Origin: Balneolia bacterium
Lineage (GTDB): Bacteria; Bacteroidota; Rhodothermia; Balneolales; Cyclonatronaceae
NCBI GenBank assembly: GCA_022565795.1
Contig: JAIUMA010000034.1
Coordinates: 1-34,557, forward strand
Reading direction: 5' to 3'
DNA length: 34,557 nt
Of this stretch, positions 8,546-17,641 are shown piece after piece (within the stretch, counting starts at the first letter, position 1; each line of letters starts with the position of its first letter). The notes beneath the pieces were generated by a model. That model saw only the letters and a program-made list of their open reading frames with translations, was not told the origin of the DNA and made no database searches. A program made the position numbers and the translations under genes.

Positions 8546-10024
8546 TTATCTCATTGAGTAGTTGGGCGATTCCTTGGTGATGTGCACCGAGTGCGGGTGA
8601 CTCTCACGCATGGAGGCCGGAGATATCTTAACAAATTCAGCGTTTTGCAGCGCCTTGATGTCGGCAGCGCCACAGTAGCCCATAGCGGCTCTGAGGCCGC
8701 CCGTCATCTGGTAAACCACCTCGGCAAGGGTTCCTTTGTACGGAACGCGGCCTTCGATACCTTCGGGTACGAGCTTGTTTACGTCGTCTTCCACATCCTG
8801 GAAGTAGCGGTCTTTACTGCCTTTTTTCATGGCGCTTATGCTACCCATTCCGCGATAGGTTTTGAATTTACGGCCTTCATAAATCACCGTTTCGCCCGGA
8901 CTTTCATCCACTCCGGCAAACAAGGAACCAAGCATCACCACTTCGGCACCGGCAGCAATCGCTTTCGGAATATCACCGGTCTGCTTGATGCCACCGTCGG
9001 CAATAAGCCCGAGTCCGTGCTTTTTGGTGTAAGCAGCGATTTCCATAATGGCGCTCAGCTGTGGTACACCTACTCCGGTAACAACGCGGGTGGTACAGAT
9101 TGAGCCCGGACCTACGCCTACTTTAACGACGTCTGCGCCGGCTTTATGAAGCGCCTCAGCGGCATCTTTAGTTGCAATGTTGCCACCAATAATCACCAGC
9201 TCTGGATACGCCTTCCGAATCCGGCTTACCATATCCAGAACCCCCTGAGAATGTCCGTGGGCGGTATCAATAACGATGCAGTCAACCGAGGCGTGAACCA
9301 GCGCGGCTACCCTGGTCTCGGTATCGGCCGCGATGCCTACTGCTGCACCAACCCGAAGACGGCCCATTTCATCCTTACAGGCGTTCGGGAAATTCTTTTT
9401 CTTCTCAATGTCTTTAAAAGTGATGAGACCAACCAGAATGTAGTTCTCATCAACTATAGGCAGCTTTTCAATTTTATAGGTTTGAAGCAGCTTTTCGGCC
9501 TCTTCCAGAGTTGTACCTGATTTCGCTGTGACCAGATTCTCTGAAGTCATGATTTCCTTCAGCGATCGCGATGCATTGGTTTCGAAACGAAGATCACGGT
9601 TGGTAACAATTCCGAGCAGCTTCTTAGAGGAATCGACTATTGGAATGCCTCCGATTTTATGCTGAGTCATCAGCGCCCGGGCGTCCTTTACGGTTGAGGT
9701 CTGCTGAAGCGTTACCGGATCTACAATCATACCGCTTTCGCTTCTTTTCACCAGACGAACGTGCTCAGCCTGCTCCTCGATGGTCATATTTTTGTGCAGA
9801 ATCGACATCCCGCCTTCACGAGCCAGCGCAATAGCGAGGCGATATTCAGAAACAGTATCCATGGCAGCGCTGAGAAGCGGGATGTTCAGCGTGAGGTTTC
9901 TGGCGAGATGGACGGAGGTGTTTACGTCTCTTGGCAGTACAGCCGAATGTGCCGGCACCAAAAGAACATCATCGTAGGTAAGACCCTGACGGGTGATTTT
10001 GCTTTCGAACGTGGTTTGAGGCAT
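8546..10024 (-). CDS. guaB: Inosine-5'-monophosphate dehydrogenase
   Basis: Oxidises IMP to XMP with NAD, the committed step to guanine nucleotides. The 492-residue length is standard. The N-terminal barrel starts at [13 protein letters not shown], two CBS domains span roughly residues 95-210 (a Bateman module that binds adenine nucleotides and tunes activity), and the catalytic loop [15 protein letters not shown] carries the nucleophile C310. The flap region contains [10 protein letters not shown] and KGSKDRYFQ. It is the first gene of the minus-strand run that ends with atpG. A -7-like box is found 28 bases before its start codon. Confidence 0.98.
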   Translation of the reverse strand: MPQTTFESKITRQGLTYDDVLLVPAHSAVLPRDVNTSVHLARNLTLNIPLLSAAMDTVSEYRLAIALAREGGMSILHKNMTIEEQAEHVRLVKRSESGMIVDPVTLQQTSTVKDARALMTQHKIGGIPIVDSSKKLLGIVTNRDLRFETNASRSLKEIMTSENLVTAKSGTTLEEAEKLLQTYKIEKLPIVDENYILVGLITFKDIEKKKNFPNACKDEMGRLRVGAAVGIAADTETRVAALVHASVDCIVIDTAHGHSQGVLDMVSRIRKAYPELVIIGGNIATKDAAEALHKAGADVVKVGVGPGSICTTRVVTGVGVPQLSAIMEIAAYTKKHGLGLIADGGIKQTGDIPKAIAAGAEVVMLGSLFAGVDESPGETVIYEGRKFKTYRGMGSISAMKKGSKDRYFQDVEDDVNKLVPEGIEGRVPYKGTLAEVVYQMTGGLRAAMGYCGAADIKALQNAEFVKISPASMRESHPHSVHITKESPNYSMR

Positions 10025-10052
10025 AATAAAAGGAATGGAATTTTGGGTTCGG

Positions 10053-10060
10053 CAAAAATA
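10053..10060 (-). promoter_or_regulatory. Candidate -7 box of the guaB promoter
   Basis: TATTTTTG on the minus strand matches the Bacteroidetes -7 consensus TAnnTTTG and ends 28 bases before the guaB start. No clear TTTG/TTG -33 element is visible about 19 bases further upstream, so this is only a candidate. Confidence 0.4.
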
Positions 10061-10304
10061 ATTAATATTCGAATGAATCGCTTGATAAATCCGGACTAAA
10101 TCAGGCCAACGAAACAGCCACTGTTATCTTGCCCGGCTAACCAATCAGAGCTTAATCTCATTGATTACTATGCGTTCTGCGCAAATTTCAGCCACTTCTT
10201 TATATTAGTGACCAGAACATAACTCTTCTAAAACTGAATTTTACGAAACTACAGCGAATGAGTATCTTTAACTTTTTAAATCATCACCTTACTTTGCGTC
10301 ATTC

Positions 10305-12836
10305 TTGGAAGATTTTTTAAATATCAGCCTGAACCTGCCGGTTAACGATCCGGTCCTCATTTTCGGGATTGTGATGATCATCATCCTGATCGCCCCTATT
10401 ATAGTTCAGAAGCTGAAGATTCCTGGGCTTGTAGGTACGATTCTGGCAGGGACCATCGTAGGCCCTAGCGTACTTGGCCTGCTCGAGCGCGACGACACTA
10501 TCATTTTGCTGGGGACGGTGGGCTTGCTCTACCTGATGTTCATGGCCGGCCTGAGTATCGACCTCAACAAATTTGAGAAAAATCGGAATAAAAGCCTTGC
10601 CTTTGGGCTTATTTCCTTCTTTATTCCTCAGCTGGCAGCTATACCTGTTGGTATGTACATACTCAACTTTTCTTTAGCTTCCTCCATTCTTTTAGGCTCA
10701 ATAGTGGGTTCTCATACGCTTCTCGCGTATCCAATTGCCAGCCGGATCGGTATTCAGAAAAACGCGGCCGTTACCATGGCAATGGGCGGCACAATTGTTA
10801 CCGATATGCTGTCGCTAATCTTTCTGGCAATCGTGGCCAACACGATCGGTGCCTCATCCGGGGTCGGTTTTTGGATTACCTTTGTTATTTTGGTCGTGAT
10901 TTATGGCGTTGCAGTACTATTCGGACTTCCGATTCTTGGTCGATGGTTTTTCCGAAATGTTAGAAACCAAACCAACACCGAGTACGTGTTCATGATCGCA
11001 CTTCTCTTCATTTCGGCTTACCTGGCCGAGCTGGTCGGGCTTGCTGCGATTATCGGAGCGTTTCTTGCAGGTTTAACCCTCAATCGCCTGGTACCGGAAT
11101 CGGGTACGCTTATGAGTAGGGTTCAGTTTGTAGGGAACGCGCTCTTCATTCCCTTTTTCCTGATATCCGTTGGTATGCTGGTAGATGTAAGAGTAATGAT
11201 CGAAAGCTGGTCGGTATGGCTTCAGACCGCTGCCTTCACCGGTCTGGTCGTGTTTGGAAAAGGCATTGCTGCCAAACTCACTCAGCTTCTCTTCCGGATG
11301 TCAGCAGCTGAGGGATGGACCGTGGTTGGCTTAACCATCCCGCAGGCGGCGGCTACGCTTGCCGTTACCCTTGTGGGTTTTGAGCTGGGACTTTTTACGC
11401 AGACTTCAGTAAACGCCGTTGTTCTTATGATTCTGATAACCTGCATGATTGGACCGACCTTTGTAGAGAAGTTTGGGCGTCAGGTTGCCCTTCAGGATGC
11501 GAAAAAACCATACGACCCGAAAGATGCTCCTGAGCGTATTCTGGTACCTCTGGCGAATCCGCAGACCGCCGAAACCCTCATGGATATCGCCATGATTGTG
11601 AAAAAGAAAAACAGCGAAGAACCTATTTTCCCACTCACCGTCGCCCGCGATACCGGCAGCGCAGATACTGACGCACGCGTGGCAGAAAGCGAGAAGATGC
11701 TGAGTCATGCCGTGGTTCATGCGGCCGCAGCTGAGGTTCCTGTACTGCCCATTACCCGTATCGATATGAATATTTCAAACGGTATTCTGAGGGCAATTAA
11801 GGAGCTTAGGGCTTCACATGTTATTATAGGTTGGAACGGGCAGATTTCGGCACGTCAGCGTATTTTTGGTACGGTGCTCGACCAGATGCTTGAGCAGGCG
11901 CAACAGCTGGTGATGGTTTGCAAGGTGGATCATCCGATAAACGTAACTGAACGCATTTTCCTTATGGTTCCGCCCTATCTCGACCGCGAGCCGGGTTTCT
12001 CCGACGCCATGTCAACCATACAGAATATGGTGAGCGAAATTGGTGCTGACCTTATCGTTGTTACATCACGAAATAACCACAACACCATTCGCACGGTTAT
12101 TGAGACCGAAGAGCCGCAAATCGAGGGCGAGTACATCACCCTCGACAACTGGAGCGATTTATTACGGGACGATCGTATCAATTTCCAGGATGAAGAAGAT
12201 ATGGTTCTCCTATTAAGTACCCGTAAAGGAACCGTTTCATGGGATGATAATCTGGAGCGTTTGCCGCGAATTATTGCCCAGAATTATCCTAATGTCAACT
12301 TTATTACGCTATATCCATCCGAGATCACAACGGAAGAAAACGTGGTTAACCGCATCAGTTTTGAGAGCGTAGGCCGTATTCCGAGCATCAGCACGGAGCA
12401 TGTGAATTTCGAGCTCAACAACATGGATGCAGGCACCGCACTTCGGGAACTTATGGGTAAGAAGTTTCATAACAATCCTGTTGCGCTTAGCGAAGTGGTG
12501 GAGCGAATTCTGGCTCAGGATATCGATAACCTTCCGGGAGAGCTTCCGAACGTGGTGCTCACCAAAACCAGAACGACGCTTTGCAGCAAGCCAACGCTCT
12601 TCATGGGAATCAGCACTGAGGGCATTGACTATCCAAATGTTGAGGAAAAAGTAAACCTGCTTTTTGTACTGCTAACGCCGAGAACGACAACCACGCAGCA
12701 AAGTATTTCTGTTCTGGCAAATTTGGCGCGCGTTTTGGCGCACAAGAAAACCTACCGCAAGATTAAAGAAGCAAAATCAGTTGCTGAAATCAGCGAAATT
12801 ATTGATAATGTACGGTTGAGTATCCGCAACCGCTAA
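10305..12836 (+). CDS. CPA2-family cation/proton antiporter with C-terminal UspA-like domains
   Basis: Membrane antiporter, probably exchanging Na+ or K+ for H+. 843 residues. About residues 15-385 form 11-13 membrane helices with CPA2-type motifs (KIPGLVGTILAGTIVGP at about 36-52, GGTIVTDMLSLIF at about 160-172 where the ion-site Asp is expected, AAIIGAFLAGLTLNRL near 250). The C-terminal half (about 405-690) is soluble and reads as two universal-stress-protein-like domains, for example ERILVPLANPQTAETLMDIA. The start codon is TTG: it preserves the expected lead-in NDPVLIFGIVMII, whereas the nearest in-frame ATG (at 10374) would cut into the first helix. The next gene begins 16 bases after its stop. 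Confidence 0.88.
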   Translation: MEDFLNISLNLPVNDPVLIFGIVMIIILIAPIIVQKLKIPGLVGTILAGTIVGPSVLGLLERDDTIILLGTVGLLYLMFMAGLSIDLNKFEKNRNKSLAFGLISFFIPQLAAIPVGMYILNFSLASSILLGSIVGSHTLLAYPIASRIGIQKNAAVTMAMGGTIVTDMLSLIFLAIVANTIGASSGVGFWITFVILVVIYGVAVLFGLPILGRWFFRNVRNQTNTEYVFMIALLFISAYLAELVGLAAIIGAFLAGLTLNRLVPESGTLMSRVQFVGNALFIPFFLISVGMLVDVRVMIESWSVWLQTAAFTGLVVFGKGIAAKLTQLLFRMSAAEGWTVVGLTIPQAAATLAVTLVGFELGLFTQTSVNAVVLMILITCMIGPTFVEKFGRQVALQDAKKPYDPKDAPERILVPLANPQTAETLMDIAMIVKKKNSEEPIFPLTVARDTGSADTDARVAESEKMLSHAVVHAAAAEVPVLPITRIDMNISNGILRAIKELRASHVIIGWNGQISARQRIFGTVLDQMLEQAQQLVMVCKVDHPINVTERIFLMVPPYLDREPGFSDAMSTIQNMVSEIGADLIVVTSRNNHNTIRTVIETEEPQIEGEYITLDNWSDLLRDDRINFQDEEDMVLLLSTRKGTVSWDDNLERLPRIIAQNYPNVNFITLYPSEITTEENVVNRISFESVGRIPSISTEHVNFELNNMDAGTALRELMGKKFHNNPVALSEVVERILAQDIDNLPGELPNVVLTKTRTTLCSKPTLFMGISTEGIDYPNVEEKVNLLFVLLTPRTTTTQQSISVLANLARVLAHKKTYRKIKEAKSVAEISEIIDNVRLSIRNR

Positions 12837-12851
12837 ACCCGTCTGCTGCTT

Positions 12852-13568
12852 ATGTTTTTTGTATTTGATATTGAGTCTGTACCCGATTTTGATTTCATCA
12901 GAACCGTTTTAGATCAGCCTGATCTGGAAGAGGATGCCCTGCTGGAGCTGGCCTCTGAAGAGCTGGCCAAGAACAAGTCTGGCTTCCTGCCCCCTATGTT
13001 TCATCGCATGGTTTCATGGGTTGGGCTTTGGGTGGACAATATGGGCGAGCCCAAAAACAAAGTCGCGTGGTCAGGCACCGATGAAAAAGAAGGCCTTGAG
13101 AAGTTGATACAGACCTTGGGCCTCTTTAAAGATTTCGGGCTTATCCATCATAACGGCCGTGGATTCGATTTGCCGCTGATCACCTACCGCTCTCTGAAGC
13201 ACGGACTGCAGCTACCCCGCCGCATGAGTCACCATGATATTCGGTACCGATTTAGTCAGCACAACATCGATTTGGTTGACGAATTCAGCAACTACGGCGC
13301 CAGCTCCTGGCCAAAACTTAAGCATTTGGGCATGCTGATCGGCATCCCGTTCAAGCAGACCGGTGAGGGCAACGTGGTTCTTGAAATGTTCCGCGAAGGC
13401 CGGCTAGCCGCCATCGAGCACTACTGCTACGAAGACGTGATTGCCACCTACCTCATCTGGCTGTTCATGAAATTCAACAACGGAGAGCTGAACGAGCTCA
13501 CCTTCAGCCAGCTCCGGGATCGCGCCATCCAAAAGCTGAATGAAATTCAGGCGACCGTACCGGAGTAG
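12852..13568 (+). CDS. Predicted 3'-5' exonuclease (PolB-type DEDDy exonuclease)
   Basis: 238-residue stand-alone exonuclease of the family related to the proofreading domain of DNA polymerase B (DNA_pol_B_exo2). The three exonuclease motifs are present: ExoI D6-x-E8 in FDIESVPDFD, ExoII around HNGRGFDLPLI with D106, and ExoIII Y191/D195 in YCYEDVIATYLIW. All four metal-binding acidic residues are therefore kept. Likely substrates are DNA 3' ends in repair, but the biological role of this family is little known. It follows the antiporter gene by 16 bases on the same strand, probably in one transcript, and is followed by a shared terminator. Confidence 0.88.
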   Translation: MFFVFDIESVPDFDFIRTVLDQPDLEEDALLELASEELAKNKSGFLPPMFHRMVSWVGLWVDNMGEPKNKVAWSGTDEKEGLEKLIQTLGLFKDFGLIHHNGRGFDLPLITYRSLKHGLQLPRRMSHHDIRYRFSQHNIDLVDEFSNYGASSWPKLKHLGMLIGIPFKQTGEGNVVLEMFREGRLAAIEHYCYEDVIATYLIWLFMKFNNGELNELTFSQLRDRAIQKLNEIQATVPE

Positions 13569-13612
13569 GACGCAGATGCGCGCGGATTTTACCGCTGATT
13601 AACGCGAAGATC
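13568..13612. repeat. Degenerate intergenic repeat of the GGACGCAGAT / CGCGGATT type
   Basis: Directly at the exonuclease stop codon. It shares the words ggacgca, cgcggatttt and the spaced cgc..gat pattern with a second copy at 19081-19126. Such short CG-GATT-rich blocks are scattered in intergenic DNA of this bacterial group. Confidence 0.5.
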
Positions 13613-13630
13613 GAAACACACCCATATACA

Positions 13631-13667
13631 AAAAAGCCGCTGCATCGAAATGATACAGCGGCTTTTT
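13631..13667. terminator. Bidirectional intrinsic terminator between convergent genes
   Basis: Inverted repeat aaaaagccgctg / cagcggcttttt with a short inner stem atc/gat and loop. It has a T-run on both strands, so it can end both the antiporter-exonuclease transcript (plus) and the glgA-glgC transcript (minus). Confidence 0.88.
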
Positions 13668-13697
13668 CGGTGAATCTTTAAACAACTGTCTGGCGGA

Positions 13698-14966
13698 TTA
13701 AATCACCGTACCGTCTTTGAGCACGCTTCCCTTAGGTACAACAACAATGCCGTCTACTACGGTATAGTTGTCATAATTTCCGTCGGCGAGGTGGGAGCCT
13801 CCGTTGATGCGCACGTCGTTTCCGATTCGGGCATTTTTATCGATGATGCAGTTCTGAATGAAGCAGCGCTCACCGATTCCAACCGGCGGATAATCCGGGT
13901 CTCGTTTCTCAATTTCATCGTATTTTGGGAAGTAGTCATTACCCATAAGAATCGAGTCCGCTACGGTTGTTCCCCTTCCTATACGTGAACGTATACCCAC
14001 CAGACTGTGCTCGATACGGCTGGCCTCAACTACGCATCCTTCCGCGATAATTGACCGCTCAAGGGCCGTTCCGCTCACCTTCGATGCCGGAAGCATACGG
14101 GCGCGGGTGTAGACCATCCTTGAGGTGTCATAGAGATTGAACTGCGGCATCGGGTCCGTCAGTGCAAGATTAGCCTCAAAGAATGATTTGATGGTTCCAA
14201 TGTCGGTCCAGTATCCATCATACAGATATGAACAGATTTTCTTCTTTTGTGACAGCGCTGACGGAATAATCTCTTTACCGAAATCAGTTGCATCCGGGTT
14301 TTGATCGAGAAGTTTTCGGAGAACCTCCTTGCCGAATACGTAAATACCCATAGATGCCAGATAGTGGCGCCCCTCATTCTTAATCTCCTCAGGCACATCA
14401 GAAGTCCAGTCGCTAAGCTCTTCTTTTCCGGGCTTCTCCACAAACGATTCGATGATGTTGTTCTTGCCAACCTTCATAATCCCGAACCCTGTAGCGTCAT
14501 CGCCGTTCACAGGAATAGTTGCAATAGAGAGATCGGCCTTGGATCTGATATGAGCATCCATCATCTCTTTGAAGTTCATTTGGTAGAGCTGGTCGCCGGA
14601 CAAAATCATCACGTAGTCAAACTCGTGGTTGTCCATATGATGCATCGACTGGCGAACCGCATCGGCGGTACCCTGAAACCAGCTTTGGCTGCTGATGGTT
14701 TGTTCGGCAGCAAGCACATCAACAAATCCGGAGTTGAAGGCGTCGAAGCTGAAGGTGTTTTTGATGTGGCGGTTCAGCGAGGCCGAATTAAACTGCGTGA
14801 GTACGTAAATCTTTCTAATTTGCGAATTCAGACAGTTTGAAATGGGAATATCAACCAAACGATACTTACCTCCGATGGGAACCGCTGGTTTGGATCTGGT
14901 TTTTGTGAGCGGGTACAAACGTGAACCCTGGCCGCCGCCTAAAATAACTGCAAGTACATTTTCCAT
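13698..14966 (-). CDS. glgC: Glucose-1-phosphate adenylyltransferase (ADP-glucose pyrophosphorylase)
   Basis: Makes ADP-glucose from ATP and glucose 1-phosphate, the regulated step of glycogen synthesis. The 422-residue length is standard. The nucleotidyltransferase domain opens with ILGGGQGSRLYPLTKTRSKP and the substrate region KPAVPIGGKYRLVDIPISN; the sugar-phosphate site includes GYWTDIGTIKSFFEANL. The last 120 residues form the left-handed beta-helix domain with hexapeptide-like spacing (IIAEGCVVEASRIEHSLVGI). It lies 22 bases after glgA on the same strand, and the bidirectional terminator closes the pair. Confidence 0.97.
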   Translation of the reverse strand: MENVLAVILGGGQGSRLYPLTKTRSKPAVPIGGKYRLVDIPISNCLNSQIRKIYVLTQFNSASLNRHIKNTFSFDAFNSGFVDVLAAEQTISSQSWFQGTADAVRQSMHHMDNHEFDYVMILSGDQLYQMNFKEMMDAHIRSKADLSIATIPVNGDDATGFGIMKVGKNNIIESFVEKPGKEELSDWTSDVPEEIKNEGRHYLASMGIYVFGKEVLRKLLDQNPDATDFGKEIIPSALSQKKKICSYLYDGYWTDIGTIKSFFEANLALTDPMPQFNLYDTSRMVYTRARMLPASKVSGTALERSIIAEGCVVEASRIEHSLVGIRSRIGRGTTVADSILMGNDYFPKYDEIEKRDPDYPPVGIGERCFIQNCIIDKNARIGNDVRINGGSHLADGNYDNYTVVDGIVVVPKGSVLKDGTVI

Positions 14967-14988
14967 GATAATTCGGGTTGTTTGGAAA

Positions 14989-16425
14989 TTATTTTTTTAA
15001 TTGATGATATAAATCGATGTAAGCCTGTGCTGACTTGTTCCAGGTAAAATCCAGTTTCATAATTTTCTTCCGCACTTTCTTAAACGCAGCAGACTGCTCA
15101 AACAGTCCAACGGCCCGGTATACGGCGTGAAGAGCATCATCTTCGGAGTAGTGCAAGAACCGGATTCCATATCCGTCATCCTCACCAATATCCTTAACGG
15201 AGTCCTTCAGACCACCGATTTCACGAACAATAGGAACGGTACCGTAGCGCATGGCAAACATTTGGTTGAGTCCGCAGGGCTCCACGCGGGATGGCATAAT
15301 AATGAAGTCTGCTCCTGCATAGATTCTGCGGGAAAGCGTTTCATTGTACTGAATGGATGAATCGAAATAACCGGCATATTCGCCAGACATCATGCGCAGG
15401 CGCTCCTGCAGCCAGTGGTCACCCGTTCCCAGCACAACGAACGATGCACGTCCCCCTTCCTCGATGAAGCGGGATATAACGCCCGGAAGCAGATCGGCAC
15501 CCTTCTCTTTCACCAGCCGCCCGATGAAGGCAATAAGCGGGTAGTTGGTGTTCAGATTGAAATAGTCACAAATCAGTCGCTTACTCTTCTCTTTTCCTTT
15601 TTCGACCGTACGCACATCATAATGGTGCTCCAGCATAGGATCGGTCTTGGGGTTCCAAACCTCATCATCGATACCGTTGATGATGCCCACACACTTGCCG
15701 CGCTCGGCCCGGAGAAGTCCCTCAAGACCGTTGGCCGACTCCTGCAGCTCTTCCATATAGCTTTGGGATACGGTAGTGACCTTCCAGGCTTTTCGAATCC
15801 CCGCCGACAGCGCGTTCAGCCTGCCGCCCCAGTCGACAAAGCCGTGCTGCCCCTCTCTGATTGATGGCAACAAGTTAATTTTGCCGAGATCATAGTTCCC
15901 GTGATACTCTCCGTTATGAATGGTAACAACGGTTGGAATTTTCTCCATCCCGCGGAACAGATCGCAGGAGGTCATTAAAAATGGTATAAGTGAAGTGTGA
16001 TGATCGTGGCAGTGAAGCACATCGGGGGAGGTAGAAAATGTTCGAATCCACTCCAGAGCCGCAAGCTGAAAGCTCAGATAGCGCTCAAATTCATCCCAGT
16101 AGCCATAGCCGCTTTCGGCATCAACGTAGATGCCTTTGCGGTCGAGGCGCCCCGGCACGTGCACCAGGTAGAGCGGAAAACCCAGCTCTTCACCTTCGAC
16201 TTTGTGAATTTCGAACTGAAACATCCGGTCGCCCATGTACGTATTGCCGGCGTGTACTACCTGAACATTACGCTGATTAATCCAGTCGTTGTTGAAGCGC
16301 GGCATAACCACCCACGCGTCAGCTCCGAGTGCACGCTGATACTTTGGCAGCGATCCGACGACATCGGCAAGACCACCGGTCTTCGCAACCGGGTAACACT
16401 CAAAGCTCAAATGAATAATATTCAT
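14989..16425 (-). CDS. glgA: Glycogen synthase (GT5)
   Basis: Extends alpha-1,4-glucan chains using ADP-glucose. The 478-residue length is typical for bacterial GlgA. The N-terminal ADP-glucose motif is K15-T-G-G-L in YPVAKTGGLADVVGSLPKY, and the C-terminal half has the conserved block MPSRVEPCGLNQMFAMRYG then TVPIVREIGGLKDSV. First gene of a two-gene glgA-glgC operon; branching enzyme and phosphorylase are not in the window. A long inverted repeat lies 51-96 bases upstream of its start codon. Confidence 0.96.
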   Translation of the reverse strand: MNIIHLSFECYPVAKTGGLADVVGSLPKYQRALGADAWVVMPRFNNDWINQRNVQVVHAGNTYMGDRMFQFEIHKVEGEELGFPLYLVHVPGRLDRKGIYVDAESGYGYWDEFERYLSFQLAALEWIRTFSTSPDVLHCHDHHTSLIPFLMTSCDLFRGMEKIPTVVTIHNGEYHGNYDLGKINLLPSIREGQHGFVDWGGRLNALSAGIRKAWKVTTVSQSYMEELQESANGLEGLLRAERGKCVGIINGIDDEVWNPKTDPMLEHHYDVRTVEKGKEKSKRLICDYFNLNTNYPLIAFIGRLVKEKGADLLPGVISRFIEEGGRASFVVLGTGDHWLQERLRMMSGEYAGYFDSSIQYNETLSRRIYAGADFIIMPSRVEPCGLNQMFAMRYGTVPIVREIGGLKDSVKDIGEDDGYGIRFLHYSEDDALHAVYRAVGLFEQSAAFKKVRKKIMKLDFTWNKSAQAYIDLYHQLKK

Positions 16426-16475
16426 GCAAACAAATTCCCCAGCGGGTAAAGCTGTATTTTTTGATTATAAAAATC

Positions 16476-16521
16476 GGAGGCTTTGAAAAACCGTTTATTT
16501 GTCCGGTTTTTCAAAGGCTCC
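16476..16521. promoter_or_regulatory. Long inverted repeat upstream of glgA
   Basis: Two 18-base arms (16476-16493 and 16504-16521) match at 17 of 18 positions around a 10-base loop; the arm core is ctttgaaaaaccg / cggtttttcaaag. On the minus strand the stem is followed three bases later by a TTTTT run. It could therefore act as an attenuator or terminator in front of glgA, or stop antisense transcription; a DNA operator is also possible. The rest of 16426-16717 between the divergent glgA and ABC genes shows no gene. Confidence 0.55.
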
Positions 16522-16717
16522 AAATGATGTATCTTCACCCCTATTATAATGTAAAGCATCCTAATTCTAAAATTTTAACCGGAATTAGTGATGATTTTTT
16601 CCTGATTGATTTTTACTGCCGGTCTCGATTTCGAAAGGCCGGCTTACAGGCTTTGAAGTCCTCATTCCTAAGAAAACAGAAACTCATTAAGCTCATTCTT
16701 ATCACATCTAAACATCC

Positions 16718-17641
16718 ATGATAGAAGTCAGAAATATTGCGAAACGCTACGGCAGCTTTACTGCGGTCGAAAACGTTTCTTTTAATGTGGAAAAGGGGCG
16801 CATCTTTGGCGTGCTTGGTCCCAATGGCGCCGGCAAAACGACCACCATCCGCATGATTAACTACATTACCGTGCCCGATGAGGGTGAAGTGATCATCAAT
16901 GGAAAACCGGCCGGACCCGAAAGCCAGAAGATGATTGGCTACCTTCCCGAAGAGCGCGGACTGTACAAAAAGATGAAAGTGGGTGAGCAGCTCATCTACC
17001 TGGCGCGGTTAAAGGGAATGAGTGATTATGATGCCAGAAAATCCCTGAAGTACTGGCTCGACCGCTTTAAAGCATCCGACTGGACCAAGAAGAAGCTGGG
17101 TGAACTCTCCAAAGGGCAGCAGCAGAAGATTCAGTTTATATCCACCATTGCGCACGATCCGGAAATCTGCATTTTTGACGAGCCTTTCAGTGGTCTTGAT
17201 CCTATTAACAGTGAACTGCTGCGGGAGGTAATTATCGAGCTGAACCAAAAGGGGAAAACCATTTTGTTTGCCACCCACCGTATGGAGCAGGTTGAGCAGA
17301 TGTGCGACGATATCTGTCTGTTCAATCAGGGGAACATTATCCTAACCGGGCCGCTGGGTGACATCAAACGCTCCCTTGGCAAAAACACGGTTAAGATTGA
17401 ATTTTCCGGCGACGGGAGCTTCATCGACCGGCTGGATAATGTGCGTATCAACAACCGCTCGTCCAACTACGCCGAGATAAGACTGCTTGACGGCGTTACC
17501 GAGCAGGATATTCTGCGTGAAGCCATCAGCCACGTAGACCTCACCCATTTTGAGTTCGTTCAGCCGAGTCTGAACGAAATTTTCATCACCACCGTAAACG
17601 ACGCTTCCGCGCGCAAATCCATTCAGGAACAGATAGCATGA
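16718..17641 (+). CDS. ABC transporter ATP-binding protein, NatA type
   Basis: ATPase subunit of an ABC-2 exporter. 307 residues. Walker A GPNGAGKTT at 34-42, signature LSKGQQQKIQ at 130-139, Walker B CIFDEP from 151 and the switch histidine in FATHRMEQVE. About residues 220-307 form the C-terminal extension typical of NatA/DrrA-like ATPases, with a QPSLNEIFI motif. Its stop overlaps the permease start by 4 bases (ATGA), so the two are translated together. Substrate is unproven; NatAB homologues export sodium or small toxic compounds. Confidence 0.92.
   Translation: MIEVRNIAKRYGSFTAVENVSFNVEKGRIFGVLGPNGAGKTTTIRMINYITVPDEGEVIINGKPAGPESQKMIGYLPEERGLYKKMKVGEQLIYLARLKGMSDYDARKSLKYWLDRFKASDWTKKKLGELSKGQQQKIQFISTIAHDPEICIFDEPFSGLDPINSELLREVIIELNQKGKTILFATHRMEQVEQMCDDICLFNQGNIILTGPLGDIKRSLGKNTVKIEFSGDGSFIDRLDNVRINNRSSNYAEIRLLDGVTEQDILREAISHVDLTHFEFVQPSLNEIFITTVNDASARKSIQEQIA

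Noticed and set aside
10289-10296. -7-like box ttactttg close to the antiporter start codon
   Set aside because: One base off consensus with no clear -33 element; too weak to call a promoter.
10258-10320. 20-codon open frame overlapping the antiporter's TTG start
   Set aside because: It could be a leader peptide, but it has no ribosome-binding site or distinctive sequence; kept only as a possibility.
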